The translations under genes and the position numbers were made by a program. The notes under the pieces were generated by a model, which saw only the letters and a program-made list of their open reading frames with translations, was not told where the DNA came from and did not search any database. From JBELHJ01 sp042091495 (GTDB taxonomy: Bacteria; Bacteroidota; Bacteroidia; Flavobacteriales; Flavobacteriaceae), in assembly GCA_042091495.1 (NCBI GenBank), contig JBELHJ010000051.1, forward strand, positions 1 to 16,278: DNA of 16,278 nucleotides. Reading direction: 5' to 3'. Below, piece after piece: positions 1 to 7,274 of this stretch (the first letter of the stretch is position 1; the number at the start of each line of letters is the position of its first letter).

Positions 1-1191
1 TCAATGGCCTTGGGATATCAAACTACGGCTGACGCTACAGTCTCATACGCTATTGGAGACCGTGTTAAGGCAGATGCTTATGGAACCTTCGCTATTGGTT
101 ATAATAGTACTGGTGTTGAAAATGCCAGCAAAGAAGTTTTTTCTTTTTCAAATAGAGCCTTTGTTATTGGTAATGGAGGTGTTGAAGGGGCTCTTGGTTA
201 TAGTGATCCCTCAGATGCGGTTACAATACTGTTTGACGGCACCACAACCATTGCAGGTAATGTAACCGCCCCTGCTTTTATTGGAGACGGTTCTCAGCTT
301 ACTAATACGCCTTTGAGTTTCAATTCTAATGGCACAGGTATTCAATCACCAAGCAATACTGCTAGTGGAGCTTATGCTGTAGCCATAGGGAATCAATTTG
401 ATTATACTGGAGTTACTACACCAACGTATTTAAATGAAGCTTCTGGTAATTATTCTTTTGTAATTGGTAATAATAATGCATCCACTGGAATAAAAGCATT
501 TACAATAGGTACAGATAATTTAGCTACTGCAAGAGGATCCATGGCTATTGGTGAAAATAATATTGCTTCTGGTATTTACTCCCAGGCTTTTGGGTTGTTC
601 TCTGAGGCTACTGCAGATAATAGTTTTGCAATTGGTAACAATGCTCTAGCAGATGGTTTTAATACCACAGCTATTGGTACTGCTAATACTGCAGATGCTA
701 ACGCAGATGCTACGGCTTGGAGTCTAGATAATAGAGCCTTTGTAATTGGAAATGGCTATTATGATGGTGAAGTTGGTGAAGTAGTAAGATCTGATGCTTT
801 TACGGTGTTATTTAACGGAGATACCACACTAGCTGGAAATTTAAATATTAACTCTGATGCCAGATTAAAATCTAATATCATTTCGTTAGGCAGTACTTTA
901 GCAAAGGTACTAACTATAGATGGTAAAAGCTATACCATGAATAGAGATAAGAATAACAAGACAAACATAGGCGTTCTAGCACAAGATGTACAGAAAGTGT
1001 TTCCAGAATTGGTATCAGAATCCAATGAGATATTGTCTGTAAATTATCAAGGATTAATTCCTGTTTTAATTAATGCCATTAAAGAGCAACAACATGAACT
1101 TAATAAGTTAAAAGCTGTGGAATCTGAGTTAGCATTGTACAAGAAAAAGTTCTTAGAATTGGAAAATAGAATTTCTAAAATAGAGAAATAA
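1..1191 (+). CDS. YadA-head-like repeat surface/fibre protein with C-terminal peptidase S74 chaperone domain (5' partial)
   Basis: The 3' part of a larger gene. The frame is open from base 1, and the Met at base 4 lies inside a repeat, so the true start is upstream. Residues are counted from that Met. Residues 1-250 are left-handed beta-roll repeats of the A-x-G type (for example MALGYQ, YAIGDR, FAIGYN, FVIGNN, MAIGEN), as in YadA-like adhesin heads. A block containing NRAFVIGNG occurs twice (about 47-87 and 240-280). GDGSQLTN at 94-101 is a motif common in fibre proteins. Residues 284-360 match the S74 intramolecular chaperone: SDARLK carries the expected Ser284/Lys289 dyad, with predicted self-cleavage just before Ser284. 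Residues 355-395 form a coiled coil. In this family the chaperone trimerises the fibre and is then released. The protein probably acts at the cell surface, though a phage-derived tail fibre is possible. The S74 call is strong; the biological role is unknown. Confidence 0.85.
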   Translation, partial: SMALGYQTTADATVSYAIGDRVKADAYGTFAIGYNSTGVENASKEVFSFSNRAFVIGNGGVEGALGYSDPSDAVTILFDGTTTIAGNVTAPAFIGDGSQLTNTPLSFNSNGTGIQSPSNTASGAYAVAIGNQFDYTGVTTPTYLNEASGNYSFVIGNNNASTGIKAFTIGTDNLATARGSMAIGENNIASGIYSQAFGLFSEATADNSFAIGNNALADGFNTTAIGTANTADANADATAWSLDNRAFVIGNGYYDGEVGEVVRSDAFTVLFNGDTTLAGNLNINSDARLKSNIISLGSTLAKVLTIDGKSYTMNRDKNNKTNIGVLAQDVQKVFPELVSESNEILSVNYQGLIPVLINAIKEQQHELNKLKAVESELALYKKKFLELENRISKIEK

Positions 1192-1211
1192 TTAACGTGT
1201 TTTAATATCAC

Positions 1212-1240
1212 AAAAAAAAGCCTCAAACGAGGCTTTTTTT
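1212..1240. terminator. Bidirectional rho-independent terminator
   Basis: A GCCTC/GAGGC stem with an AAAC loop is flanked by eight A on the left and seven T on the right. It can therefore end transcripts from both sides. It lies between the S74 gene and the convergent HMA lipoprotein gene, whose stop codon overlaps its right edge. Confidence 0.88.
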
Positions 1241-1616
1241 AGTTTAATGTTTTAAAGTTTTTTACGGTGTAAACAGCACCAACTTTTGATACGGTTTCAG
1301 AAATTAAAGCTTCGTTTATTAAGGCAGGATCAAACTCTATGGTAGCTAAAGTTTTTTCAAAGTCTACAGTTACAGCCTTTACGCCATTGGTATTTGCTAA
1401 TTTATTTTCAATGGTTTTAGCACACCCCATAGCACAGGTCATACCTTCAATGTTAAACTCACTTTTAGTATATGAGGCATTGGTGTTTTTATTCTCAATA
1501 TTTTTGTCATTAGTAGTGTTTTCAGTGGCGACTGTTATGACTTTAGGCTGGGGTTGTTTACAAGCAGAAATTGTAAATAATATTAATAGGGTTAAAACCG
1601 TTTTTAAAGCATTCAT
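1239..1616 (-). CDS. Heavy-metal-associated (HMA) domain lipoprotein with a CxxxC metal motif
   Basis: A 125-residue protein with a lipoprotein signal peptide: a hydrophobic stretch at 5-18, then ISAC with Cys19 as the lipidated residue. A low-complexity N/T/K-rich linker (about 25-50) follows. An HMA ferredoxin-like fold spans about 52-122. The metal loop reads GMTCAMGC (58-65), so Cys61 and Cys65 are separated by three residues rather than the two of classic GMTCxxC copper chaperones. The rest (KTIENKL, then VKAVTVDFEKTLATIEFD) fits HMA well. It is probably anchored in a membrane facing the periplasm and binds or senses a soft metal such as copper, but no metal-transport gene lies nearby, so the substrate is inferred. 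It is monocistronic, diverging from the DMT transporter and converging on the S74 gene. Confidence 0.85.
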   Translation of the reverse strand: MNALKTVLTLLILFTISACKQPQPKVITVATENTTNDKNIENKNTNASYTKSEFNIEGMTCAMGCAKTIENKLANTNGVKAVTVDFEKTLATIEFDPALINEALISETVSKVGAVYTVKNFKTLN

Positions 1617-1635
1617 AATTTAAAAAATTAGAAGA

Positions 1636-1643
1636 CAAAGATA
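1636..1643 (-). promoter_or_regulatory. Candidate -7 element for the HMA lipoprotein gene
   Basis: On the minus strand this reads TATCTTTG, an exact match to the Bacteroidota -7 consensus TAnnTTTG, 19 bases before the ATG at 1616. No good TTTG or TTG sits at the expected upstream distance, so only the -7 half is supported. Confidence 0.4.
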
Positions 1644-1658
1644 ATTATTATTCCAATA

Positions 1659-1686
1659 TTGAATTGCGGAAGCAATTATATATTTG
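1659..1686 (+). promoter_or_regulatory. Candidate promoter for the DMT transporter gene
   Basis: TATATTTG at 1679-1686 is an exact TAnnTTTG. TTG at 1659-1661 is a possible -33 element, at a somewhat short spacing of 17 nt. A start of transcription around 1693 would give the GTG start at 1718 a leader of about 25 nt. Confidence 0.4.
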
Positions 1687-1717
1687 ATATAATTTCTCAC
1701 CTTTGCAAAAAAAAGTT

Positions 1718-2587
1718 GTGAATAACAATAAGTGGATTCTTCTCGTTATACTATCACTAATATGGGGTAGTTCTTTTATATTGATTAAGAAGTCTTTGTT
1801 AGGGTTTAGTCCACTTCAGCTTGGTGCATTACGCACTGTTTTAACTGCTGTAATTTTGATTACGGCAGGTTTTAAAGGACTGAAAGAAATTCCTATTCAT
1901 AAATGGAAATGGATTGCAATCACAGGTTTTGTAGGGTCTTTTTTTCCTGCGTTTTTCTTTGCAATTGCAGAGACTCAAATAGATAGTTCTGTTACGGCTA
2001 TCATAAATTCAATGGTACCCTTGTATACTATTTTATTGGGTCTCATCATTTTTGGAATCCAATCTAGTAAACGGCAATTGTATGGCGTTTTAGTGGGGTT
2101 TACGGGTACTGCTTTACTCATATTAAAAGGGGCGTCATTAAATCCTAACCAAAATTATTTTTATGCGGGATTTATAATAATATCTTCTCTAATGTATGCA
2201 GCTAATATTAATATGATAAAAAAGTATTTGCAAGATGTAAAGCCTTTAACCATTGCATCTGGTAACTACGTCGTTATTGCACTACCTGCTTTGATAGTAT
2301 TGTATGCTTCAGATTTTTTTTCAAGTTCAGTTTTAGAGCATACTAACTTTTGGCCATCGTTTGGCTATATAAGTTTACTAGCCATTTTTGGCACGGCCTT
2401 ATCCAAAGTATTTTTTAACAGATTGGTACAGATTTCATCACCTGTATTTGCTTCTTCTGTAGCGTATTTAATTCCTTTAGTATCCGTTTTTTGGGGGGTA
2501 ATAGATGGTGAAAAGTTTAGTTTTCTCCAGTTTTTAGCCGCTTTTATAATTTTAATTGGCGTTTATTTATCTCAAAGAAGGTCATAA
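1718..2587 (+). CDS. DMT-superfamily EamA transporter
   Basis: An integral membrane transporter of about 289 residues with two EamA repeats of five helices each (about residues 5-137 and 149-284). The N-terminus WILLVILSLIWGSSFILIKK is a standard EamA opening, and GFTGTALLILKG (first half) and FGTALSKVFFNRL (second half) are typical of the family. Members export or import varied small metabolites; nothing here identifies the substrate. There is no ATG at the 5' end. The first in-frame start is TTG at 1703, but GTG at 1718 gives the usual family N-terminus (NNNKWILL) and a more plausible leader behind the candidate promoter, so I prefer it. The gene stands alone. Confidence 0.85.
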   Translation: MNNNKWILLVILSLIWGSSFILIKKSLLGFSPLQLGALRTVLTAVILITAGFKGLKEIPIHKWKWIAITGFVGSFFPAFFFAIAETQIDSSVTAIINSMVPLYTILLGLIIFGIQSSKRQLYGVLVGFTGTALLILKGASLNPNQNYFYAGFIIISSLMYAANINMIKKYLQDVKPLTIASGNYVVIALPALIVLYASDFFSSSVLEHTNFWPSFGYISLLAIFGTALSKVFFNRLVQISSPVFASSVAYLIPLVSVFWGVIDGEKFSFLQFLAAFIILIGVYLSQRRS

Positions 2588-2589
2588 AA

Positions 2590-2614
2590 AAACCCAAGAT
2601 AATATCTTGGGTTT
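2590..2614. terminator. Bidirectional terminator hairpin
   Basis: A perfect 11-bp stem, AAACCCAAGAT / ATCTTGGGTTT, with an AAT loop, begins 3 bases after the stop codon of the transporter gene. An A tract precedes it, which reads as a T tract for minus-strand transcripts. The T tract on the right is short, so it should work best for the M16 operon. It sits between two convergent genes. Confidence 0.75.
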
Positions 2615-2635
2615 AGTATGCTTTTCAGGATAAGG

Positions 2636-4705
2636 CTACTCAAAATCGTTCGCTGTTAAATTTGAATTGACTTCAACTTTTTCAGCTTTTAATTCAATAT
2701 TCATTGGTCCCATTTTCATTTTCATATTGTAAGGAAATTTAACACCGTTTACAGCTTTATATTCACTGTAGTCAACAGGCTGTTCCATTACATTTCCGTT
2801 AGGAGCGTTTGTTGTAGTTAATTTTCTAACTTTTAATCCCGTTTCTACATCATAATAGTTAGTTTCGTTTTCGTTAACTTTTATTACGTATGCAGAGGAA
2901 CCATTAACCTCTTCAATGCCAGACAATGTTCCGGTCTCAAGAATGCCAAATTCTTCAAAAGGCTGTGAGCTGTTTTTCATTTTAGTTAACTCATCTTCAC
3001 CCATTGGCATTTTTTGCCCTTGTGCTTCTGTGTAACCAGCAGAACCATTAAACACTTGTTTTTGCATTACATTACCCATCATAGACATTTCCATTTTAAA
3101 GTTTTTAGGCTGCATTTGATAAGTTTTCATATTTAGAGCCATACCTTGGATCTCGGTATTATAGCTTGCTGTTACAGAAGCTACTTTTTTGGCATTTTCA
3201 TAACCTCCAATGGCATTGAAATAGTTGTCAATTACAGATTTTACAGTAATATCTGCTGCAAGCGCTTTTTGCTTAGGTTTTTCAGTAGGATCGGCATACT
3301 TAGTGTAATAACTAATAGGGATTCCAGTTTTTGAAAGGTTTTCAAGAACTTCACTACCCTTACCAACAATTACAATTCTAGATTGATCCAGACTCATATA
3401 CTTTTTGGCAGCTTGATTTACGTCCTCAACAGAAACATTATTAATATTTTCTAAATACTTAGAATAATAGTCTTCTGGTAAATTGTTTCTTTTTATGTTA
3501 AGCGCATAATTAGCAATAGTTTGAGGACGTTCTAAGGCCATTACAAAATTTCCAACGTATTTGGTTTTAGCATTTTTAAGCGTTACTTCATTTACAGGTT
3601 CTGTTCTAATACGTTTAATCTCTTTTAAGAATTCAACAACGGCACTATCCGTAACTGCATTTCTTACTTTAGCGCTAGCATTGAATCGAGACACACCATA
3701 ACGGCTTGCTCTTAAACTTGAATAGGCTCCATAAGTATAAGCTTTATCTTCTCTAAGATTTTTGAAAAGGTAACCTTCTCCACCACCACCAAGGATGTTA
3801 TTGGCCATTAGTGCGGCAAAATAATCTGGGCTATTTTGTTTTAGATCTACGTTGTTTGTTACAGATATACTAGATTGTGTAGCATTAGGCATATCCACAA
3901 AATTAATTTCAGTAGCTGTTACGTTTGGAGTCAATTTTGGATCTTCAAGAGATGGTAGATTTTCAACTTTCTCCCATTTTCCAAAAAATTTCTTTAATTG
4001 TTTTTTGGCTGTTTTAACATCAATATCACCTATGACAACAATGTATGCATTGTTTGGTGCAAACCTTAATTTATAAAAGTCTTTTACGTCTTGAAAAGTT
4101 ACATTGTTAACGGTTTCTTCGGTAACAAACTCACCAAATGCGTGGTCTTTACCGTAGGCTAAAGCACTAACTACGCGACTAGAAGCAGCATCAACACTTT
4201 TTTCATCGGCCTTTAAGCTTTCAATAAGTTTATCTTTTTCTTTATTAAATTCTTCTTCAGTTAATAGAGGATTCATGGTGGCATCTGCCATTAATTCAAC
4301 GATACGATCGCTATATTTAACGAGACCACTTCCAAAACCTCCACTAGATCCAAAATTTATATTCGCACCTAGAAAATCAACTTCTTCATTGAAATCTTCT
4401 TTTGAAATAGAAGTTGTACCGTTACCAAGCATGGAAGAAAGTAAACTAGCAACACCAGCTTTGTCCCCTTCAACGTATGGTTTATTATCAATACTTAATT
4501 GATATGAAACACGCGGAAGTTTATTGTTTTCTACAACTAAAACGGTAATTCCATTTTTTAATTTAAACTCGGTTGGCTTTTCCAAGTTTATTTCTGGTTC
4601 AGGACCAGGAGTTGGCATTTTAGAACGATCTATTTGAGCATTAGTTTGCAAAGTAAAAAATGCAAAACCAATAATAGCTATAAGTTTGATATGTATTGTT
4701 TTCAT
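2636..4705 (-). CDS. M16 peptidase-like non-catalytic subunit with C-terminal lipoprotein-carrier-like domain
   Basis: A 689-residue exported protein. Its signal peptide, MKTIHIKLIAIIGFAFFTLQ then TNAQ, is cut near residue 23. Two M16 lobes occupy about 45-480. The zinc site is missing: where the active partner has HFFEH, this protein reads GVASLLSSMLGNG (84-96). It does keep the family's Arg/Tyr pair in LREDKAYTYG (Arg318, Tyr325), used by paired M16 enzymes to complete the partner's active site. Residues 486-689, starting VKSVIDNYFNAIGG, form an extra beta-rich, Met-rich domain resembling LolA-type outer-membrane lipoprotein sorting proteins. The role inferred is the structural half of a periplasmic heterodimeric protease. 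The ATG at 4705 lies one base after the stop of the upstream M16 gene (TAAGATG), indicating translational coupling. The in-frame ATGs at 4717 and 4747 overlap that gene and are less likely. Confidence 0.85.
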   Translation of the reverse strand: MKTIHIKLIAIIGFAFFTLQTNAQIDRSKMPTPGPEPEINLEKPTEFKLKNGITVLVVENNKLPRVSYQLSIDNKPYVEGDKAGVASLLSSMLGNGTTSISKEDFNEEVDFLGANINFGSSGGFGSGLVKYSDRIVELMADATMNPLLTEEEFNKEKDKLIESLKADEKSVDAASSRVVSALAYGKDHAFGEFVTEETVNNVTFQDVKDFYKLRFAPNNAYIVVIGDIDVKTAKKQLKKFFGKWEKVENLPSLEDPKLTPNVTATEINFVDMPNATQSSISVTNNVDLKQNSPDYFAALMANNILGGGGEGYLFKNLREDKAYTYGAYSSLRASRYGVSRFNASAKVRNAVTDSAVVEFLKEIKRIRTEPVNEVTLKNAKTKYVGNFVMALERPQTIANYALNIKRNNLPEDYYSKYLENINNVSVEDVNQAAKKYMSLDQSRIVIVGKGSEVLENLSKTGIPISYYTKYADPTEKPKQKALAADITVKSVIDNYFNAIGGYENAKKVASVTASYNTEIQGMALNMKTYQMQPKNFKMEMSMMGNVMQKQVFNGSAGYTEAQGQKMPMGEDELTKMKNSSQPFEEFGILETGTLSGIEEVNGSSAYVIKVNENETNYYDVETGLKVRKLTTTNAPNGNVMEQPVDYSEYKAVNGVKFPYNMKMKMGPMNIELKAEKVEVNSNLTANDFE

Positions 4706-4706
4706 C

Positions 4707-6023
4707 TTAGTTTTCATCTTTTTTTGGTAAGTACTTGATTTCAACACGTTGATTAGGACTTAGGTATTTTTTAGCAACATCTCTAATTTCTTCTCTAGTA
4801 ATAGAACTGTAAAGTTCCAATTGCGTATTAATTAAATTAGCATCGCCGTATAGTAAATGGTAAGTAGCAAGTGAGCTTGCTATACCTTCAACACTAGAAT
4901 TAGAATTAACAAATCGGTTTTCAAATTGATTCATTAATTTTTCATAATCTCTTTCAGAAATTAACTCATTTTGCATTATAGCAATCTCTTCATCCATTTC
5001 TTCTAGTATAACATCTAACTCTACCTCTCCTTGAGGCAAAGCAAACAAGGCAAATATATTATAGTCTACTTGGCCTAAATTAACAGCAGCGACTTGTAAA
5101 GCCTGTTTTTGATCGTCAACAATTTTCTTGTATAATACAGAACTTTTACCACCACTTAAGTATGACGAAATCATATCTAACACATAAGAGTCTCTTGTAG
5201 CTTGCCCTGGCAATCTGTATGCGGCTATTATTGCAGGTATTTGAATATTAGGGTCGTAAGCATTAACTTTTTTAGTTTCTGTAATAGGTGCTTCTTGAGG
5301 GAAGTTTCTTGTGAACTTTGGCCTTGGTTTAACAGCTCCAAAATAATCCTCAATCATTTTTTTGGTTTCCGATTTATCAATGTCTCCAGCTACAATAAGA
5401 ACGGCATTATTAGGACCGTAATATTTATTAAAATAGGCATTAAACTCATCTAAAGTGGCAGCATCTAAATGCTCCATTTTACCAATATTAGGATCATGAT
5501 AAGGATGTTTGTCGAAAAGATTTTCACCAATAGTTTCTAAAAGTTTACCGTAAGGCGCGTCATAACTCTGGCGCTTCTCTTCTTTAACCACTTCATTTTG
5601 AGTATCAACTCCAATCTGATCAATTACAGGATGTAACATTCTTTCAGACTCCAGCCACAATCCAAGCTCTAGTTTGTTAGACGGGAAGATTTCATAGTAG
5701 TATGTTCTATCCTGAGAAGTATTGGCATTAAAGGTTCCTCCGTTAGCAGGAATAATTTTCATGAACTCCCCACGTTCAATGTTTTCAGATCCTTCGAAAA
5801 GGAGATGCTCAAAAAAATGAGCGAACCCAGTTCGACTTCGGTCCCCATCTTTTCCACCAACATCATACATCACAGAGGTAATCACAACAGGAGCCGTATT
5901 GTCTTGATGTAAGATCACGTGTAGTCCATTTTCAAGGTCGTATTCTTCAAAATCAATTTTTTGGCCAAATGAAGCTGAGAGCGCTAAAGCCAAAATGCAA
6001 AATGTAAATAATCTTTTTTTCAT
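4707..6023 (-). CDS. M16 family zinc metallopeptidase, catalytic subunit
   Basis: A 438-residue exported protein with a signal peptide (1-20, ending SASFG, then Gln21). The inverted zinc motif HFFEH is at 69-73: His69 and His73 bind zinc and Glu72 is the base. The third ligand is Glu148 or Glu149 in EVVKEEKRQ, at the usual distance. Further M16 marks are NGLHVILHQDN near the N-terminus, GTFNANTSQDRTYY (96-109) and YYGPNNAVLIVAGDID (201-216). The C-terminal half lacks the conserved Arg/Tyr pair: the site reads LYKKIVDDQKQALQV (297-311), with Val and Leu at those positions. The downstream partner supplies that pair, so the two probably form a heterodimer, as known for bacterial M16B pairs and mitochondrial processing peptidase. 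It is first in a two-gene operon. The likely site is the periplasm; the substrate is unknown. Confidence 0.92.
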   Translation of the reverse strand: MKKRLFTFCILALALSASFGQKIDFEEYDLENGLHVILHQDNTAPVVITSVMYDVGGKDGDRSRTGFAHFFEHLLFEGSENIERGEFMKIIPANGGTFNANTSQDRTYYYEIFPSNKLELGLWLESERMLHPVIDQIGVDTQNEVVKEEKRQSYDAPYGKLLETIGENLFDKHPYHDPNIGKMEHLDAATLDEFNAYFNKYYGPNNAVLIVAGDIDKSETKKMIEDYFGAVKPRPKFTRNFPQEAPITETKKVNAYDPNIQIPAIIAAYRLPGQATRDSYVLDMISSYLSGGKSSVLYKKIVDDQKQALQVAAVNLGQVDYNIFALFALPQGEVELDVILEEMDEEIAIMQNELISERDYEKLMNQFENRFVNSNSSVEGIASSLATYHLLYGDANLINTQLELYSSITREEIRDVAKKYLSPNQRVEIKYLPKKDEN

Positions 6024-6182
6024 TTTTAAATTAGAATTAACAATAGGTTTTAAAAGCAGTCATGCTATAAGTAAAATTATCATATGTTTTGTTACAATTT
6101 TATGCATAAAACTTACTAATAGTATTGCGAATTTAAGCGTTTTTAATGTGTTAAATAACGGATTTAGTCTTAAAACTATCCT

Positions 6183-6200
6183 AAAAGATAGATATCTTTT
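6183..6200. repeat. Short palindrome in a divergent intergenic region
   Basis: AAAAGATA-GA-TATCTTTT is an 8-bp perfect inverted repeat with a 2-base spacer, 33 bases before the DUF4199-like gene. Its right arm also resembles a -7 element (TATCTTTT). It could be an operator, or chance in AT-rich DNA. The rest of the 210-base region between 6024 and 6233 shows no convincing promoter for either gene. Confidence 0.3.
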
Positions 6201-6233
6201 ATTTTAATATGTAACTTACGTGTAATCAAATAA

Positions 6234-6692
6234 ATGCGTATGAAAAATTTAATATTACCTATCCGTTTTGCAGTTGGTATCTGTGTATGTCTTATTTTTT
6301 ACTTTTTAACTCTCTCAATATTTAATCTTCATACCAAACCCATATTTAGTCTTTTTAATTTTGTTATTACTGCTTTTGGTTTATTTGAGGTTGTTAGGAT
6401 ATATAAAGAACAAAATGGACCAGACTTCTCCTTTTTGAATGCGTTTTCGGTAAGCCTTATTACAGGATTTATATCTACCATCATGTTTACCTTTTTCTTC
6501 TTGTTTTATGCAACTGAAATATCGCCTATGTTTTTAAATAATTTACTAAGTGTTTTTAAAGGAGACTACAACGTGGGAATTGGTATTGTTTGCTTTGTAG
6601 TTGCTGTCATGGGATTTGCCACAACTATTGTTTTAAGCTTGGCATTCATGCAGCTTTTCAAAAAGAGTTACAATATTCCAGCTTATCAGTAA
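6234..6692 (+). CDS. Small four-helix membrane protein, DUF4199-like
   Basis: A 152-residue integral membrane protein with four predicted helices (about 6-28, 36-56, 70-95 and 112-142). The short charged segment VRIYKEQNGPDFSFLNAFSVS (54-74) lies between helices 2 and 3, and the protein ends in KKSYNIPAYQ. The layout, with a soluble loop entering an F/S-rich third helix and a final helix ending FMQLFKK, matches DUF4199 proteins, which are common in Bacteroidota and have no known function. Two in-frame starts are possible, ATG 6234 and ATG 6240, and I cannot separate them. It is followed after 72 bases by rplU, which has its own promoter, so it is probably a separate unit. Confidence 0.65.
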   Translation: MRMKNLILPIRFAVGICVCLIFYFLTLSIFNLHTKPIFSLFNFVITAFGLFEVVRIYKEQNGPDFSFLNAFSVSLITGFISTIMFTFFFLFYATEISPMFLNNLLSVFKGDYNVGIGIVCFVVAVMGFATTIVLSLAFMQLFKKSYNIPAYQ

Positions 6693-6697
6693 AAGCA

Positions 6698-6728
6698 TTT
6701 GTTTTTTAATTATTTAGCCTTATATTTG
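6698..6728 (+). promoter_or_regulatory. Bacteroidota-type promoter of rplU-rpmA
   Basis: TTTG at 6698-6701, a 19-nt spacer, then TATATTTG at 6721-6728: both boxes match the Bacteroidota housekeeping promoter exactly and the spacing is optimal. The start of transcription would be near 6735, giving a leader of about 30 nt before the ATG at 6765. The -33 box starts only 6 bases after the stop of the preceding gene. Confidence 0.8.
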
Positions 6729-6764
6729 CGCTCATTTTATAATAATTAATAAAAACGTTACGCT

Positions 6765-7253
6765 ATGTACGCAATTGTAGAGATAGCAGGGCATCAATTC
6801 AAAGTTGAAAAAGACCAAAAAGTTTTTGTTAACCGTCTAGCAACAGAAGAAGGAAAGAAAGTATCTTTCGATAATGTTCTTTTGTTAAGTGATGGTAGCA
6901 ATGTAACTGTAGGCGCCCCAGCTATAGACGGAGCTCAAGTTGAAGCTAAAGTCGTTAAACACCTTAAAGGTGATAAAGTTGTTGTTTTCAAGAAGAAAAG
7001 ACGTAAGGGATACCGTGTTAAGAATGGTCACCGACAATCTTTAACTGAAATTGTAATTCAATCAATTTCTGCTTCAGGAACTACAAAAACTAAAAAAACT
7101 AAAGCTGAACCTGCTAAGAAAACTGTTAAAACTGAAGAATCTAAAGATTTATCTAGTATGACGGTAGCAGAATTAAGAGAGTTAGCAAAAGCTAAAGAGA
7201 TTTCAGGATTTTCTTCAATGAAAAAAGCTGAACTAATCGCTGCATTAAGTTAA
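6765..7253 (+). CDS. rplU: 50S ribosomal protein L21 with a C-terminal helical SAP/Rho-N-like extension
   Basis: Ribosomal protein L21 binds 23S rRNA in the large subunit. Residues 1-102 are the complete L21 domain: MYAIVEIAGHQFKV at the start and the signature FKKKRRKGYRVKNGHRQ at 75-91. Bacterial L21 is normally about 103 residues, but this one has 162. The extra part is a Lys/Thr-rich linker (about 105-128) and then a compact helical unit (130-162, with SSMTVAELRELAKAKEI and SSMKKAELIAAL) that looks like the helix-extension-helix of SAP or Rho N-terminal domains, which bind nucleic acid. Similar long L21 proteins occur in other flavobacteria, so this is not an assembly artefact. It heads the rplU-rpmA operon behind a strong promoter. 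Confidence 0.96.
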   Translation: MYAIVEIAGHQFKVEKDQKVFVNRLATEEGKKVSFDNVLLLSDGSNVTVGAPAIDGAQVEAKVVKHLKGDKVVVFKKKRRKGYRVKNGHRQSLTEIVIQSISASGTTKTKKTKAEPAKKTVKTEESKDLSSMTVAELRELAKAKEISGFSSMKKAELIAALS

Positions 7254-7274
7254 ACAAAATAAAATCGAAATAAA

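Noticed and set aside
1..1191. Prophage tail-fibre region
   Set aside because: S74 domains occur in phage fibres, but the rest of the window holds only chromosomal housekeeping and membrane genes and no phage genes. A surface protein is more likely, although the region upstream of the window is unseen.
1339..1623. 94-codon plus-strand open frame opposite the HMA lipoprotein
   Set aside because: The minus-strand frame has a lipobox and a clear HMA domain, while the plus-strand product has no recognisable domain.
4275..4502. 75-codon plus-strand open frame inside the M16-like gene
   Set aside because: It is antisense to a well-supported M16 lobe, has no leader or promoter, and its product looks like a shadow of the real gene. 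The same applies to the other antisense frames within the M16, sdhA, Asp-box and hydrolase genes.
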